Under the pieces are notes generated by a model, which saw nothing but the letters and a program-made list of their open reading frames with translations, searched no databases and had not been told where the DNA came from. 33,185 bases of DNA, from assembly GCA_002724245.1 (NCBI GenBank), contig PBOG01000221.1:1-33185 (forward strand). The letters run 5' to 3'. The translations under genes were made by a program, and so were the position numbers. This DNA is from Planctomycetaceae bacterium. GTDB taxonomy: Bacteria; Planctomycetota; Planctomycetia; Pirellulales; Pirellulaceae. Each line of letters opens with the position of its first letter. Position 1 is the stretch's first letter. This document shows, one piece after another, positions 18,599 to 26,903 of the stretch.

Positions 18599-19801
18599 TC
18601 AACGATCTACAGCATTCGCATTATTGCCGTCGCCGCGGAGCCGTACGTGCAGCTGTTGCCCTTTTAGTTGGGCTTGCAGGCCGGCCTGATTCAGCAAGTC
18701 GTCAAGCGCTCGCTGCAACGGAACCTGTTCGCCGACCAGGTTGACCAGCGTTTGATGCTGTTTCCCGACCTGTGGATCGAAGTGCAAAGACCAGCTGGCT
18801 TGACGGCACAGGGCCTGCAGCGCTTGTGCGGCCGTGACGTTGCGCAGGGTGAGTTTCTGGAAAATGATGCGTTGGGGATCGGGTGGGATAGGGCGAGTCG
18901 GGGTTGGTGCTGCGCCGGTGAGCCACAGACGCAATTGCTGGTGGGCTTCGAGAGGCCCGGACATGGTCGGGCCAGAAATGTGGATTTCCGGAAAACGATA
19001 TTTTAACTGCGCGACGAGAGCAGGTTTTCCGCGTAGCGTGTAGCGGCGCGTAAGCGCTGGGCGGGTCGGCAGGGAGATGAACTCCAGCCGATTGCGGGCC
19101 TTGTCGTACTTGTAGGTTAGGTCAAAACCGGCCAGGACCAGCGTCAGACGCTGGCTGACAGGTAATGCAGGCAACTGATTGCCAGCCCAGAGATCGTGGG
19201 GGATCTGGGCGAGATTGGCGGTTTGTATCTCGGCTTCCTGGCATAACCGCGCCACCAGGTCCTGAGGGGTGTCGAGGTCCTCCCAGGAAAACGGTTGGGA
19301 GTGGGCGAGACGCCGTGCCAACTCCGGAGCTTGCTTGCCGACTTCCAGGCGTTTCAATTCCACCATGGTCGCCAGTCGGCGCGTGACTGTCGGGGGTCCG
19401 AGGTAGACCACCCGCCCAATGACGCTGACCCCCACATTCAACTGGCTTGCCAAGGCGGAGATTCTTTGGTCCAGACTGCCGGCGAAGTTGCCATCAATCG
19501 TCTGACCTGGATCCACCCGGCGATCGAGCAGTAGCGACACCTTCTCGGTCGTTGCCAGCCCCTGCAGGGCTCGCCGCAGCGTCTGCCCTTGCCAGGAAGT
19601 GGTGCCCTGGCTGGTGCGAAAACCCTGTGGCCAATGGATCGGTCGTGAAGCGGGCACGTCCTGGAGAGTATCGGGGGTTGCCGCAATAGCGGCCAAAGCC
19701 AGGGGCTGGCAGAGAATGACGCCCCAGAACAGGGGCCAGGCGAACGGACGCAACGCCTGGGAGGTTTGGGATAGGTCGTAACGGGAAGAAAATGGCGACA
19801 T
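18599..19801 (-). CDS. Exported protein with two STN (secretin/TonB short N-terminal)-like domains
   Basis: A 400-residue protein starting at ATG 19801, where GAGGGC lies about seven bases upstream and a signal-peptide-like segment follows (ALRPFAWPLFWGVILCQPLALAA, residues 16-38). Residues about 73-136 (LRRALQGLATTEKVSLLLDRRVDP, then IGRVVYLGPP) match the pattern of an STN domain. A second STN-like unit occupies about 318-395 (LTLRNVTAAQALQALCRQA, VPLQRALDDLLNQAGLQAQL). No secretin pore or TonB-dependent barrel follows, so it is not a complete secretin. The frame extends to 19933, but the added residues look non-coding. A periplasmic role beside an envelope machine is plausible but unproven. 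It converges with the DUF1501 gene. Confidence 0.68.
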   Translation of the reverse strand: MSPFSSRYDLSQTSQALRPFAWPLFWGVILCQPLALAAIAATPDTLQDVPASRPIHWPQGFRTSQGTTSWQGQTLRRALQGLATTEKVSLLLDRRVDPGQTIDGNFAGSLDQRISALASQLNVGVSVIGRVVYLGPPTVTRRLATMVELKRLEVGKQAPELARRLAHSQPFSWEDLDTPQDLVARLCQEAEIQTANLAQIPHDLWAGNQLPALPVSQRLTLVLAGFDLTYKYDKARNRLEFISLPTRPALTRRYTLRGKPALVAQLKYRFPEIHISGPTMSGPLEAHQQLRLWLTGAAPTPTRPIPPDPQRIIFQKLTLRNVTAAQALQALCRQASWSLHFDPQVGKQHQTLVNLVGEQVPLQRALDDLLNQAGLQAQLKGQQLHVRLRGDGNNANAVDR

Positions 19802-20130
19802 TGCCCAGCCCTCATGACTTGCGAAACCTGTCCGGTTTCCATAGTTCCTATTTTTGTCGAAACTGCCGGCACGGAAAAGCAAAATATTGGTATCTCGGGG
19901 GTTGCGACTATTGTCACCCTGTATAGCCGGCACTAGACTCGAACTTGTACCTGCTGGGAAGCGGATGTCGTTTATCGATCTGCGGTTTCAAGCAAGAACA
20001 CCTGTTCTGATACCCATCAATACCTTCGGGTGGCTCGCGTGCCACGCCGGCGACGGATGGAAAATTTTGATGAATTTGGGTGGCCGGCCGGTCTGTTTTT
20101 CCGGTTGTCACCCGCACTGGAGTGTTATTC
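19802..20130. other. Divergent intergenic region between the STN-domain gene and the HEAT/TPR gene
   Basis: About 330 bp between divergent starts. A plausible sigma70-like pair on the plus strand is TTGTCA (19911-19916) and TAGACT (19934-19939), 17 bp apart, about 190 bp before the HEAT/TPR start. The palindrome tgccggca at 19864-19871 and the related gccggcac at 19926-19933 are noted. No small gene or RNA is recognised. Confidence 0.35.
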
Positions 20131-20784
20131 GTGGCAGCATCGTCTCGTCGTCCTTTGTTGGAACTGTTGTACCGGCAGTTTTTGACTGATGAACATTCAG
20201 CTTCCTTTATCAAGGAAGTATCGACTCGTTACTCGATCTCCACGCTCGAGCGGTTGGCTCAAGCGGGTTCAAGTTCTTCGCGTTGCTGTGCGACATTGGC
20301 GCTAGGCTTTCTTGCGGATTTCTCTTCCAATCAAGTGTTGGCAGGTTGTTTGCACGATGAGAGTGACGCAGTGCGCATGATCGCGGAACGGAGCATTCGC
20401 GAAGTGTGGTTGCGAGACGGATCGGATCGCCAGCGTCAGCAGTTGTCTTGCGTCATCCGCATGAATGCCTCCGGGCAATTGGACGAGGCGATTGTCGACG
20501 CGACCGAGCTCATTGAGAGTTTGCCTGAGTTTGCCGAAGCCTGGAACCAACGCGCGATTGCCTACTTCCAGCAACGTGACTTTGACGCCGCCGCGGAGGA
20601 CTGTCGCCAGACACTGGAGCGGAATCCGTGCCACTACGGGGCTGCGGTCGGGCTGGCCCATTGCTACCTGCAAATGGATGACGTCCAGGCAGCCGTGGAA
20701 ACGTTTCACTGGGCGCTTGACCTGAATCCCGGCATGGAAGGCGTGCGGGCGCAGTTGGCCCGTTTGAAGCGAGCTCTTGGTTAG
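20131..20784 (+). CDS. HEAT/TPR-repeat protein
   Basis: A 217-residue protein, or 234 if translation starts at GTG 20080. The N-terminal half is alpha-helical and HEAT-like (RCCATLALGFLADFSSNQVLAGCLHD followed by DAVRMIAERSIREVW). The second half contains about three TPR units (NASGQLDEAIVDATELIE, AEAWNQRAIAYFQQRDFDAAAEDCRQTLERNP, AAVGLAHCYLQMDDVQAAVETFHWALDLNP). It is probably a protein-protein interaction scaffold; no catalytic residues or signal peptide are seen. I favour GTG 20131 because GGAG lies eight bases upstream, while GTG 20080 has nothing comparable. It is encoded upstream of purM on the same strand, 172 bp apart. Confidence 0.75.
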   Translation: MAASSRRPLLELLYRQFLTDEHSASFIKEVSTRYSISTLERLAQAGSSSSRCCATLALGFLADFSSNQVLAGCLHDESDAVRMIAERSIREVWLRDGSDRQRQQLSCVIRMNASGQLDEAIVDATELIESLPEFAEAWNQRAIAYFQQRDFDAAAEDCRQTLERNPCHYGAAVGLAHCYLQMDDVQAAVETFHWALDLNPGMEGVRAQLARLKRALG

Positions 20785-20956
20785 TCGGTTGATTCTTCTG
20801 ATCCATGGCAACCGGATGCGTTCAAATGGATGAGGAAATTCGGCACGCCCCGGCGGTGATCTGTCCCCGCGGTTGCCGAGTGCTGGTCTAGAATGCATAT
20901 TGCACGCTCTCTGTTGATGTGCGCGCAGTTGGTTTCGATTGAAGAGAATCCACACG

Positions 20957-22006
20957 ATGGCCGGTTTGACCTACAAGGACGCGGGTGTTGATCTGGATGT
21001 CTACACCGAGTCGATGTCTCGTTTGCCAAAGTTGATGCGGCGCACGTTTTCCCCGCGAGTACTCAGATTGGACGGGGGATTTGCGGGGCTCTTTCAGCTT
21101 GATTTCAATAGCCGGCTGTTTTCCCGTAATTATTCTCAGCCGGTACTGGTTTCGGGTACCGATGGCGTGGGGACCAAGCTGAAAGTAGCCCAGCTGACGG
21201 GTTGCCACTCGACTGTTGGCATCGATCTCGTTGCCATGTGCGTCAATGATGTACTCTGCTGTGGCGCCGAACCCCTGTTTTTTCTTGATTATGTGGCGAT
21301 GGCCAAAGACGATCCGGCGCAGCTCGAACAGATCGTCCAAGGGATTAGTGATGGCTGCGTTGACGCCGATTGTGCCCTGTTGGCGGGAGAGACGGCGATC
21401 ATGCCCGATCTCTATGCCGCAGGTGACTATGATCTGGCGGGTTTTTGTGTGGGGGTAGTCGAAAAACGAAGCTTGATCGATGGCGCCGCGATTGCGGCGG
21501 ACGACGTGCTCATCGGCGTCGCCTCCAGCGGCTTGCATTCCAATGGCTTTAGTTTGGCTCGAAAGATCGTCTTGGAACACGCAGGTTTGGGAATCGATGA
21601 TCGGATTGAGGAGTTCGGGCAGACGGTTGGCGAAACCTTGTTAACGCCCACTCGCATCTATGCGCGGGCGGTACGGCAGATTCTCGGTCATTACAAGGTC
21701 AAGAACGTGGTCCATGGAATCGCCCACATCACGGGCGGAGGTTTGTCTGAAAACCTGGCACGTATCGTGCCGGCGCATCTGCAGACTGTGGTTGATCGAG
21801 ATGCATGGCCGGTGCCTCCGGTGTTCGACTGGCTGCAGCAATTGGGTGACGTGTCTGCGGCAGAAATGGAACGTGTTTTTAATATGGGCCTCGGCATCGT
21901 GCTGGTCGTCAGCCCTTATTTTTCGGAGAGCATCATGCGGATGCTCTCCGATGCCGGCCACCCCAACTGGCAGATTGGGCACGTGGCCGCTGCCAGCAGC
22001 AAATGA
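20957..22006 (+). CDS. purM: Phosphoribosylformylglycinamidine cyclo-ligase (AIR synthetase)
   Basis: Catalyses the ATP-dependent ring closure of FGAM to aminoimidazole ribonucleotide in purine synthesis, cytoplasmic. The 349-residue length is normal. Motifs are YKDAGVDLD at the N-terminus, [13 protein letters not shown] at 66-78, [36 protein letters not shown] (GGETAEMP in many bacteria), [16 protein letters not shown], and [16 protein letters not shown] in the C-terminal domain. The ATG at 20957 is used; the six-codon extension to TTG 20939 adds nothing of the family. A TAGAAT hexamer at 20889-20894 could be a -10 element, but no clear -35 accompanies it. It converges with the dsbD gene. 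Confidence 0.96.
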   Translation: MAGLTYKDAGVDLDVYTESMSRLPKLMRRTFSPRVLRLDGGFAGLFQLDFNSRLFSRNYSQPVLVSGTDGVGTKLKVAQLTGCHSTVGIDLVAMCVNDVLCCGAEPLFFLDYVAMAKDDPAQLEQIVQGISDGCVDADCALLAGETAIMPDLYAAGDYDLAGFCVGVVEKRSLIDGAAIAADDVLIGVASSGLHSNGFSLARKIVLEHAGLGIDDRIEEFGQTVGETLLTPTRIYARAVRQILGHYKVKNVVHGIAHITGGGLSENLARIVPAHLQTVVDRDAWPVPPVFDWLQQLGDVSAAEMERVFNMGLGIVLVVSPYFSESIMRMLSDAGHPNWQIGHVAAASSK

Positions 22007-22067
22007 TCCGCTGGTGGGCGCTTTGTAGCGTGTCGTCCTGCAACGCCGCCCAGATACCGCCTGGCTT

Positions 22068-24440
22068 TTACTTGAGTGCGGTCTGTCGAGCCTCTCCGGT
22101 TTGACTGGCGGAGGGGCCAGCCTGCTCCAGGGCTTCCAGCACCTGTTCCAACGTGATCAGTCCATCCATGGTCTTGGGTGGGCCGCCGTCGGCCGGGTAG
22201 ATTGCCACGAAAGGAATAGCTCTGCCGGCATTGCCCAGTTCGAGCAACAGTGCGTCCACATCGGGCGCGGGTTGTGTCTTGTCGGCTTTGATGGCGATGA
22301 CATCGTTCTTGTTGATCAGTCTTTTGGTTTCCCAGCGGTTCAAGGCAACTGCCTCGTTAAATTTGCAGGTGCCTCACCAGTCTGCCGTGAAGTCGACGAG
22401 AATCGTACGCCCTTCCGCGCGATAGTTGTCCAGCGATCCGCGGCTATAAGGTTCCCACGAGAGCTCATTCATCGTGAGCAAATAAGGCACCAGGTAAAAC
22501 GCGGACACTGCAGTCAGCACTGCGAAGGAAGTGCCGCCTGCCCAGGCCCGCATTTTCTGGGCACCTGTCGCGGTAAAGGGTGTGCGACCAATTAACCAGC
22601 ATGAAAAGCCGAGGGCTACGAGCAGACTGAGTGCCTGCACGGTGTACTGCTTATCGAGGAAAAAGAAGATGAACACAACCGTTCCCATGAGTACGAAACC
22701 CATGACTTCCTTGAACGTGTTCATCCAGGCTCCCGGCTTGGGGAGGATACTAATCAACTTGGGAAAGGCCCCGATCAGCAGGTAAGGTGTCGCCATACCC
22801 AGTCCGACACAGGTAAACGTGATGTAGTTCATCACGACCGGCTGTTTGATCGCCCAGCCAATGGCAGGGCCGAGGAAGGGGCCGGTACAGGGGGTGGCCA
22901 GTACAGTGGTCAACGCGCCTTTGCAGAACGCTCCAAAATAGCCTTCCTTTTCAGTCAATTCGCTCGCCTTACCGCTGCCGACGAGCCCCGGGATGGGAAT
23001 TTCCCAGACACCGAGCAGGCTCAGCCCGAACACGAATACGACAGCCATCAAGACGACATTGAAACCTACACTCGAAAATTGGTCTCCCCAGCCGACCTGC
23101 AGAAAAAACGCTGTCGTAGCGAGAATCCAGAAAACAAAGAGCAGCCCCAGCGAATACCAGAAATTGAGGGCAAATACCTGCATCCGGCTTTGTCCGGCCT
23201 GTTGGACAAAGGCCATGATCTTGAGCCCAATCACAGGGAGCACACAGGGCATGACATTCAAGATGAGACCTGCCAGAAAGGCCAGAAACAAAATGACGAC
23301 CGGGTGCATGCCTGCCAGCGAATCGCTGCCGGCGGCCACCTTGGGAGCCACGCGTTCACGGACTGTCGAGTACTTGCTTTCCTGAAAGGTCAGGAGCACT
23401 TGTCCGGTCTGTTCCTCATCGGCGACCACCAACGTTGCCTGGAATTGCGCTGCCGTGGGAGGATCACAGCCCTTGGCGTCACAAGTCTGGTAACCAATGA
23501 AGCCGCCGATCTGGAATTCGCCTGGCGTGGCATCCTGGGGAACCGTCAGATCGATCGTCCAGCTGACCGGTTGTTCGTGGTAGTGCTGAATGGGTTGTTC
23601 TTTCAGCCCCGTTTCTTTCTCGACGGGCTTCGCGGAGGCGGTGACAGGTCCGGTTACCCACCCGGCGTTTTCTGTCAACAAGATGAGGGTGGGCTCGGTT
23701 AGTGCCTGGTCGTCCTGTTTGGCATACGCGTAAATGTGCCATTCCGCGTCTGGTTCGGCTGTGAGCGTCACCCGCACGGTGCTGCCAGGGGTTGCGACCG
23801 CGGGTTCCAGGTGTCCCCGCAGCGTGACATGAGTCAGCTCGCCACGGTGTTCACCACTGACATAGAAACCGCCGAATTGGATGGGTACGTTTTCATGTTC
23901 GATAGGCAGGCAAGTGCCGTTGGTTGTACAGACCTGGCCATCAAAAAAGACCTCAATAGCAAGTTTTTCCGGGTCTGTGTCCGCCGCCAGCTCAATCGGC
24001 GCGGTAAACACCACGGTTTCATCAAATTCCTCGATGGGAACGCCGGGATAGATCGGGTCGTCGTGACGGTACGGTTCGCGATCGGGCCGAAATGGGCCGA
24101 TCACTTTGAATGCGGGCGATTCGGTGACCGTGATCTGGGAGCGTTGCGGTCCACCGTCGGGTTGCGTTTGGGAATAGATGTGCCACGTAGGAGCACTTTG
24201 GACGGTGATCGCGAGACGCCCACGTCGCTGACCTTTTTCTACTTGAAAGGATCCGTCGAAGACGACTTTTTCGTCGGGTTCTGTACCGGGTAACCCGGTT
24301 CCAGCGAGTGGGTCGAGTGGAAAACCGAACCCAGGATCTGCGGTGGCATCCTTGTCTGTGCCCTCTTGCGACCAGCCTGGAGCGGTCGCATTAGCCAAGG
24401 TCAGAAGCAGGCCCAGCGTCAGTAGTGTCAACCGATGCAT
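22068..24440 (-). CDS. dsbD: Thiol:disulfide interchange protein DsbD, probable selenoprotein (UGA at the thioredoxin CxxC)
   Basis: Transfers electrons across the inner membrane to periplasmic thiol proteins. Read with the in-frame TGA as selenocysteine, the product has 790 residues. Order: signal peptide (1-24); periplasmic DsbD-alpha-like region with Cys pairs in VCTTNGTC and TCDAKGC; a membrane domain from about residue 385 with the redox cysteines in NVMPCVLPVIGLK and ATPCTGPFLGP; and a C-terminal thioredoxin domain. There ILVDFTADW is followed by TGA (codon 689) and GTCKFNEAVALNRWETKRLI, so the expected CxxC reads UGTC with the second cysteine Cys692. The domain continues normally to the cis-proline (RAIPF) and a TAA stop. 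Conventional calling gives a 688-residue truncated DsbD plus a 91-residue orphan in the same frame. Sequencing error or a nonsense mutation are the alternatives. Confidence 0.82.
22341..22356 (-). promoter_or_regulatory. Candidate bacterial SECIS hairpin in dsbD
   Basis: Immediately downstream of the TGA the mRNA reads CGAGGC-AGUU-GCCUUG: a six-pair stem (one G-U) closed by an AGUU loop. The stem begins 17 nt and the loop 23 nt after the UGA. Bacterial SECIS elements are described as a short stem-loop just 3' of the UGA within the coding region, with a G among the first two loop bases; here the second loop base is G. The element would recruit SelB with Sec-tRNA. No folding calculation was run. 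Confidence 0.6.
22374..22376 (-). other. In-frame TGA, candidate selenocysteine codon 689 of dsbD
   Basis: On the minus strand the codons read GCA GAC TGG TGA GGC ACC TGC AAA, giving A-D-W-U-G-T-C-K. The TGA is at the position of the nucleophilic first cysteine of the thioredoxin motif. TGA also serves as a normal stop in this genome (typA, DUF1501 and purM), so general reassignment of the codon is unlikely. Confidence 0.75.
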
Positions 24441-24566
24441 GATAGGTGCTACCTGTTGCGGAAAAGCGGATTCCTGAAACGGGTTCTAATTTTAGACGTC
24501 TCCTGGCGAGGGTCAACGCCGTGATTTTCGAGCTGCGAGTTCCGTGGACGTACTACCCCCCATTCT

Positions 24567-25595
24567 TTAGTTGCCAGGACAGGGGGAATAGCCAGCAGCC
24601 AGCTGGGCCAGCCGGGCCGCATTCTCATCGAGACGCCTTAAAATAGCTTCCCTGTTTTCAAATCGGCGTCGTTCCATGGCCAGCCACCAGAGCCAGTTCA
24701 TGCCGGACAAGGTGATGGCACTGCGGTCATAAACACCAATCAACGCGCGTTCGGCAGCGTCGAGGTGCCGGACTTCCTCGTAGCCAGCCAGCCCGAGTTG
24801 CCAGCGCTGCGGGTTGTCTCCCACCAGACTTCCCAGCAGACGCGCCAGGTCCCCGGCAACCGTTTCCATGCGCATCGCGCCGAAATCGATCAGGCCAGTG
24901 ACACGGTCACCGGAAAACAGGATGTGGTCGTGCCAGATGTCACGCAGACAGGGTTGCAGCCGGACCTTGGTCTGAGCGGCCTGCTTCAGTTCGGCTGCGA
25001 TTTGCGATTGGACGCGGGTAAACAAGGCCCTGACCCGTTCGGCTCTGGCCAACCAGCCCGGCCATGTGACGGCGGCCACGGCCTGGGAGAATGCGGCCGC
25101 ATTCACTTCCTGGAACTGCTGCAGTCGGTGCAGTCGCTGTTGGACGCCGGGGGCGGTTTCAGGAGGACGTCGCTGCGAGTCACCACACCGGACGGTTGCC
25201 AGATGGAAGCGGGCGAGTACGCGCATGGCAGCCAGTAGCTTTTCATCGCTTGGGTCCTGGTGGAAGTTTGCGGTGCCCGGCATCCAGGGACTCAATTCCC
25301 AGTCGTACTGCTGCCAGTGTGTCAGTCGTTGGCCTTGCACGTTGACCAGTGGAACCGGGATCTCCGGCAGACCCGCGGAGCCCGCCTGCACCACCACCTC
25401 GTGGATCCACTTTAACCGTGCACGGTTGGCCTCCTGAGGCCACCTCCGCAGGCAGCAGGGTCCGGCGGAGGTGGCCAGTTTCCAGAATTGGGCTCCACTG
25501 TAACCACCCGCGTTTTGCAATGCCCGGATCTGGCTGGGCTGATACGCGGCAGGGAAGCAGGCGAGCAGGGCTGCGACTTCAGGGTGACCATTCAT
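24567..25595 (-). CDS. APH-fold phosphotransferase (kinase-like) of unknown substrate
   Basis: A 342-residue protein of the aminoglycoside phosphotransferase/choline kinase fold. The catalytic loop is CLRDIWHDHILF, with Asp219 as the expected catalytic base. The metal-binding DFG-like motif is LIDFGAM with Asp237, followed by ETVAGDLARLLGSLVGD. At the position of the usual catalytic-loop asparagine the protein has His224. The N-lobe has GGYSGAQFWKL as a short glycine loop and the usual nucleotide-pocket tryptophans. No signal peptide. Members of this superfamily phosphorylate small molecules such as choline, homoserine or aminoglycosides; this one should not be taken as an antibiotic-resistance enzyme. 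It lies upstream of dsbD on the same strand with a 126-bp gap and is divergent from the sialidase-like gene. Confidence 0.8.
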   Translation of the reverse strand: MNGHPEVAALLACFPAAYQPSQIRALQNAGGYSGAQFWKLATSAGPCCLRRWPQEANRARLKWIHEVVVQAGSAGLPEIPVPLVNVQGQRLTHWQQYDWELSPWMPGTANFHQDPSDEKLLAAMRVLARFHLATVRCGDSQRRPPETAPGVQQRLHRLQQFQEVNAAAFSQAVAAVTWPGWLARAERVRALFTRVQSQIAAELKQAAQTKVRLQPCLRDIWHDHILFSGDRVTGLIDFGAMRMETVAGDLARLLGSLVGDNPQRWQLGLAGYEEVRHLDAAERALIGVYDRSAITLSGMNWLWWLAMERRRFENREAILRRLDENAARLAQLAAGYSPCPGN

Positions 25596-25738
25596 CGACT
25601 GCGATTATCATCGAAGTGGCGTGCCGCGAACAGGCGAACGTGGGCTGTCCAGCCACGTGTCGGGGATCGTGGCGGTGGTGCCAGTGGATCACGTCGTGTT
25701 GCCGTTCCTGGCCGTGTGGCCCCCGGGAACAGCGGCGT

Positions 25739-25744
25739 TACAAT
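25739..25744 (+). promoter_or_regulatory. Possible -10 element of the sialidase-like gene
   Basis: TACAAT (one mismatch to TATAAT) lies 51 bp upstream of the ATG at 25796 in the divergent spacer. No good -35 hexamer is present at 17 bp, so the call rests on the -10 alone. Confidence 0.3.
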
Positions 25745-25795
25745 GACGGCGTGCCATTGGTTTGTGCCCGTATACATTCGCCTGGGAGACCTGCG

Positions 25796-26827
25796 ATGCG
25801 ACAACTGGCGGTAGGCTGTTTCGTGATGTGTGTGTCGCAAGTACTGGCCGAACCGGCAGTATTGCTGGAAGAGTTCATCTACGAGTCTGCTCCGTTTCCA
25901 CAGTGTCACGCGTCTTCGATTGTGGAAACGCCGGGTGGACTGGTTGCCTGCTGGTTTGGGGGGACTCGTGAAAAACACCCGGACGTTTGCATCTGGATTG
26001 CCCGGCACCGTGAGGGGAAATGGACAGCCCCGCAGAAAGTGATTGACGGAGTGCAGACCGACGGCACGCGACATCCTTGCTGGAATCCTGTTTTGTTCTT
26101 TGCGCCCGACGGTCAACTGCTGTTATTTGCCAAGGTCGGCCCCAGCCCACAGACCTGGTGGGGAGTGTTGCGGCGTTCGACCAATCAGGGCCAGACCTGG
26201 GGCCCGCTGGAGCGTTTGCCGGACGGGATTGCTGGACCGATCAAGAATAAGCCGGTGTTGTTGCCAGATGGCCGATTGCTATGCGGCAGTAGTACTGAAG
26301 ATCGAGGCTGGCGGGTGCACTTGGAATGGACACGCGATTTGGGCAAGACCTGGGAGCGGACGGACGTACTCAACGACGGCCAGACGTTGCATGCCATACA
26401 ACCCGCGATTTTGCGGCTCGATACAGGTGACTTGCAGATTCTCTGCCGTGGTCGGCGCGGTGTGATCGAGCAGGCCTTTGAGCGAGAGGGACGCTGGACG
26501 AAATTGCAGAAATCATCTCTGCCGAACAACAACTCCGGCTTGGACGCAGTGACGTTGCGCGACGGACGGCATTTGTTGGTTTACAACCATACGACGCGGG
26601 GCCGGACCCCGCTGAACGTTGCTGTTTCCAAGGACGGGCACCACTGGGAGGCCGCTGTGCGGCTGGAAACGGAGCCTGGTGAGTACTCGTATCCGGCTGT
26701 CATTCAAACGGCGGATGGTCGAGTGCACATTACCTACACGTGGCGTCGTCGGCGCGTCAAACACGTGGTTCTCGATCCCCAGCAGTTCCAACTGCGGTCA
26801 ATTGTGAATGGACGTTGGCCCGACTAG
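25796..26827 (+). CDS. Exported sialidase/neuraminidase-fold protein (BNR repeats)
   Basis: A 343-residue protein with a signal peptide (MRQLAVGCFVMCVSQVLA) and a six-bladed sialidase-like propeller. It has FPQCHASSIVETPGGLVACWFGGTREKHPDVCIW near the start, as in many exo-sialidase-like planctomycete proteins, and Asp-box turns STNQGQTWGP, TRDLGKTWER and the degenerate SKDGHHWEA. RHPCWNPVLF and KNKPVLLPDGRLLCGSS are further blade motifs. Activity on sialic acid is not implied; the family includes hydrolases of other sugars. The ATG at 25796 is chosen because GGGAG lies about nine bases upstream and the signal peptide follows; the frame extends back to 25349 but overlaps the divergent kinase gene. 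The enolase-superfamily gene follows after 76 bp on the same strand. Confidence 0.86.
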   Translation: MRQLAVGCFVMCVSQVLAEPAVLLEEFIYESAPFPQCHASSIVETPGGLVACWFGGTREKHPDVCIWIARHREGKWTAPQKVIDGVQTDGTRHPCWNPVLFFAPDGQLLLFAKVGPSPQTWWGVLRRSTNQGQTWGPLERLPDGIAGPIKNKPVLLPDGRLLCGSSTEDRGWRVHLEWTRDLGKTWERTDVLNDGQTLHAIQPAILRLDTGDLQILCRGRRGVIEQAFEREGRWTKLQKSSLPNNNSGLDAVTLRDGRHLLVYNHTTRGRTPLNVAVSKDGHHWEAAVRLETEPGEYSYPAVIQTADGRVHITYTWRRRRVKHVVLDPQQFQLRSIVNGRWPD

Positions 26828-26903
26828 CCACAGTGTGTTCGTGTCGCCTCGCCTTGCCGTTCTCGCGGCGTGGTCGGCCGGCCAGCTTTTTGCAGGACAA
26901 ATA

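Noticed and set aside
20888-21580. Minus-strand ORF of 230 residues opposite purM
   Set aside because: Antisense shadow of a clear purM; no recognisable family.
22068-22343. A separate 91-residue gene downstream of a truncated dsbD
   Set aside because: It is in the same frame as dsbD, its start lacks a ribosome site, and its sequence is the missing C-terminal part of the DsbD thioredoxin domain. Treating it as a gene hides the TGA readthrough.
22068-24440. dsbD as a decayed pseudogene
   Set aside because: Apart from one TGA at the catalytic position the frame is intact on both sides, with all membrane cysteines and the cis-proline kept; decay would not be expected to hit precisely the Cys codon. 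It remains a fallback if no Sec machinery exists.
25349-25795. 149-codon N-terminal extension of the sialidase-like gene
   Set aside because: It overlaps the divergent APH-fold gene and would bury the signal peptide; the ATG at 25796 has a ribosome site and opens on the signal peptide.
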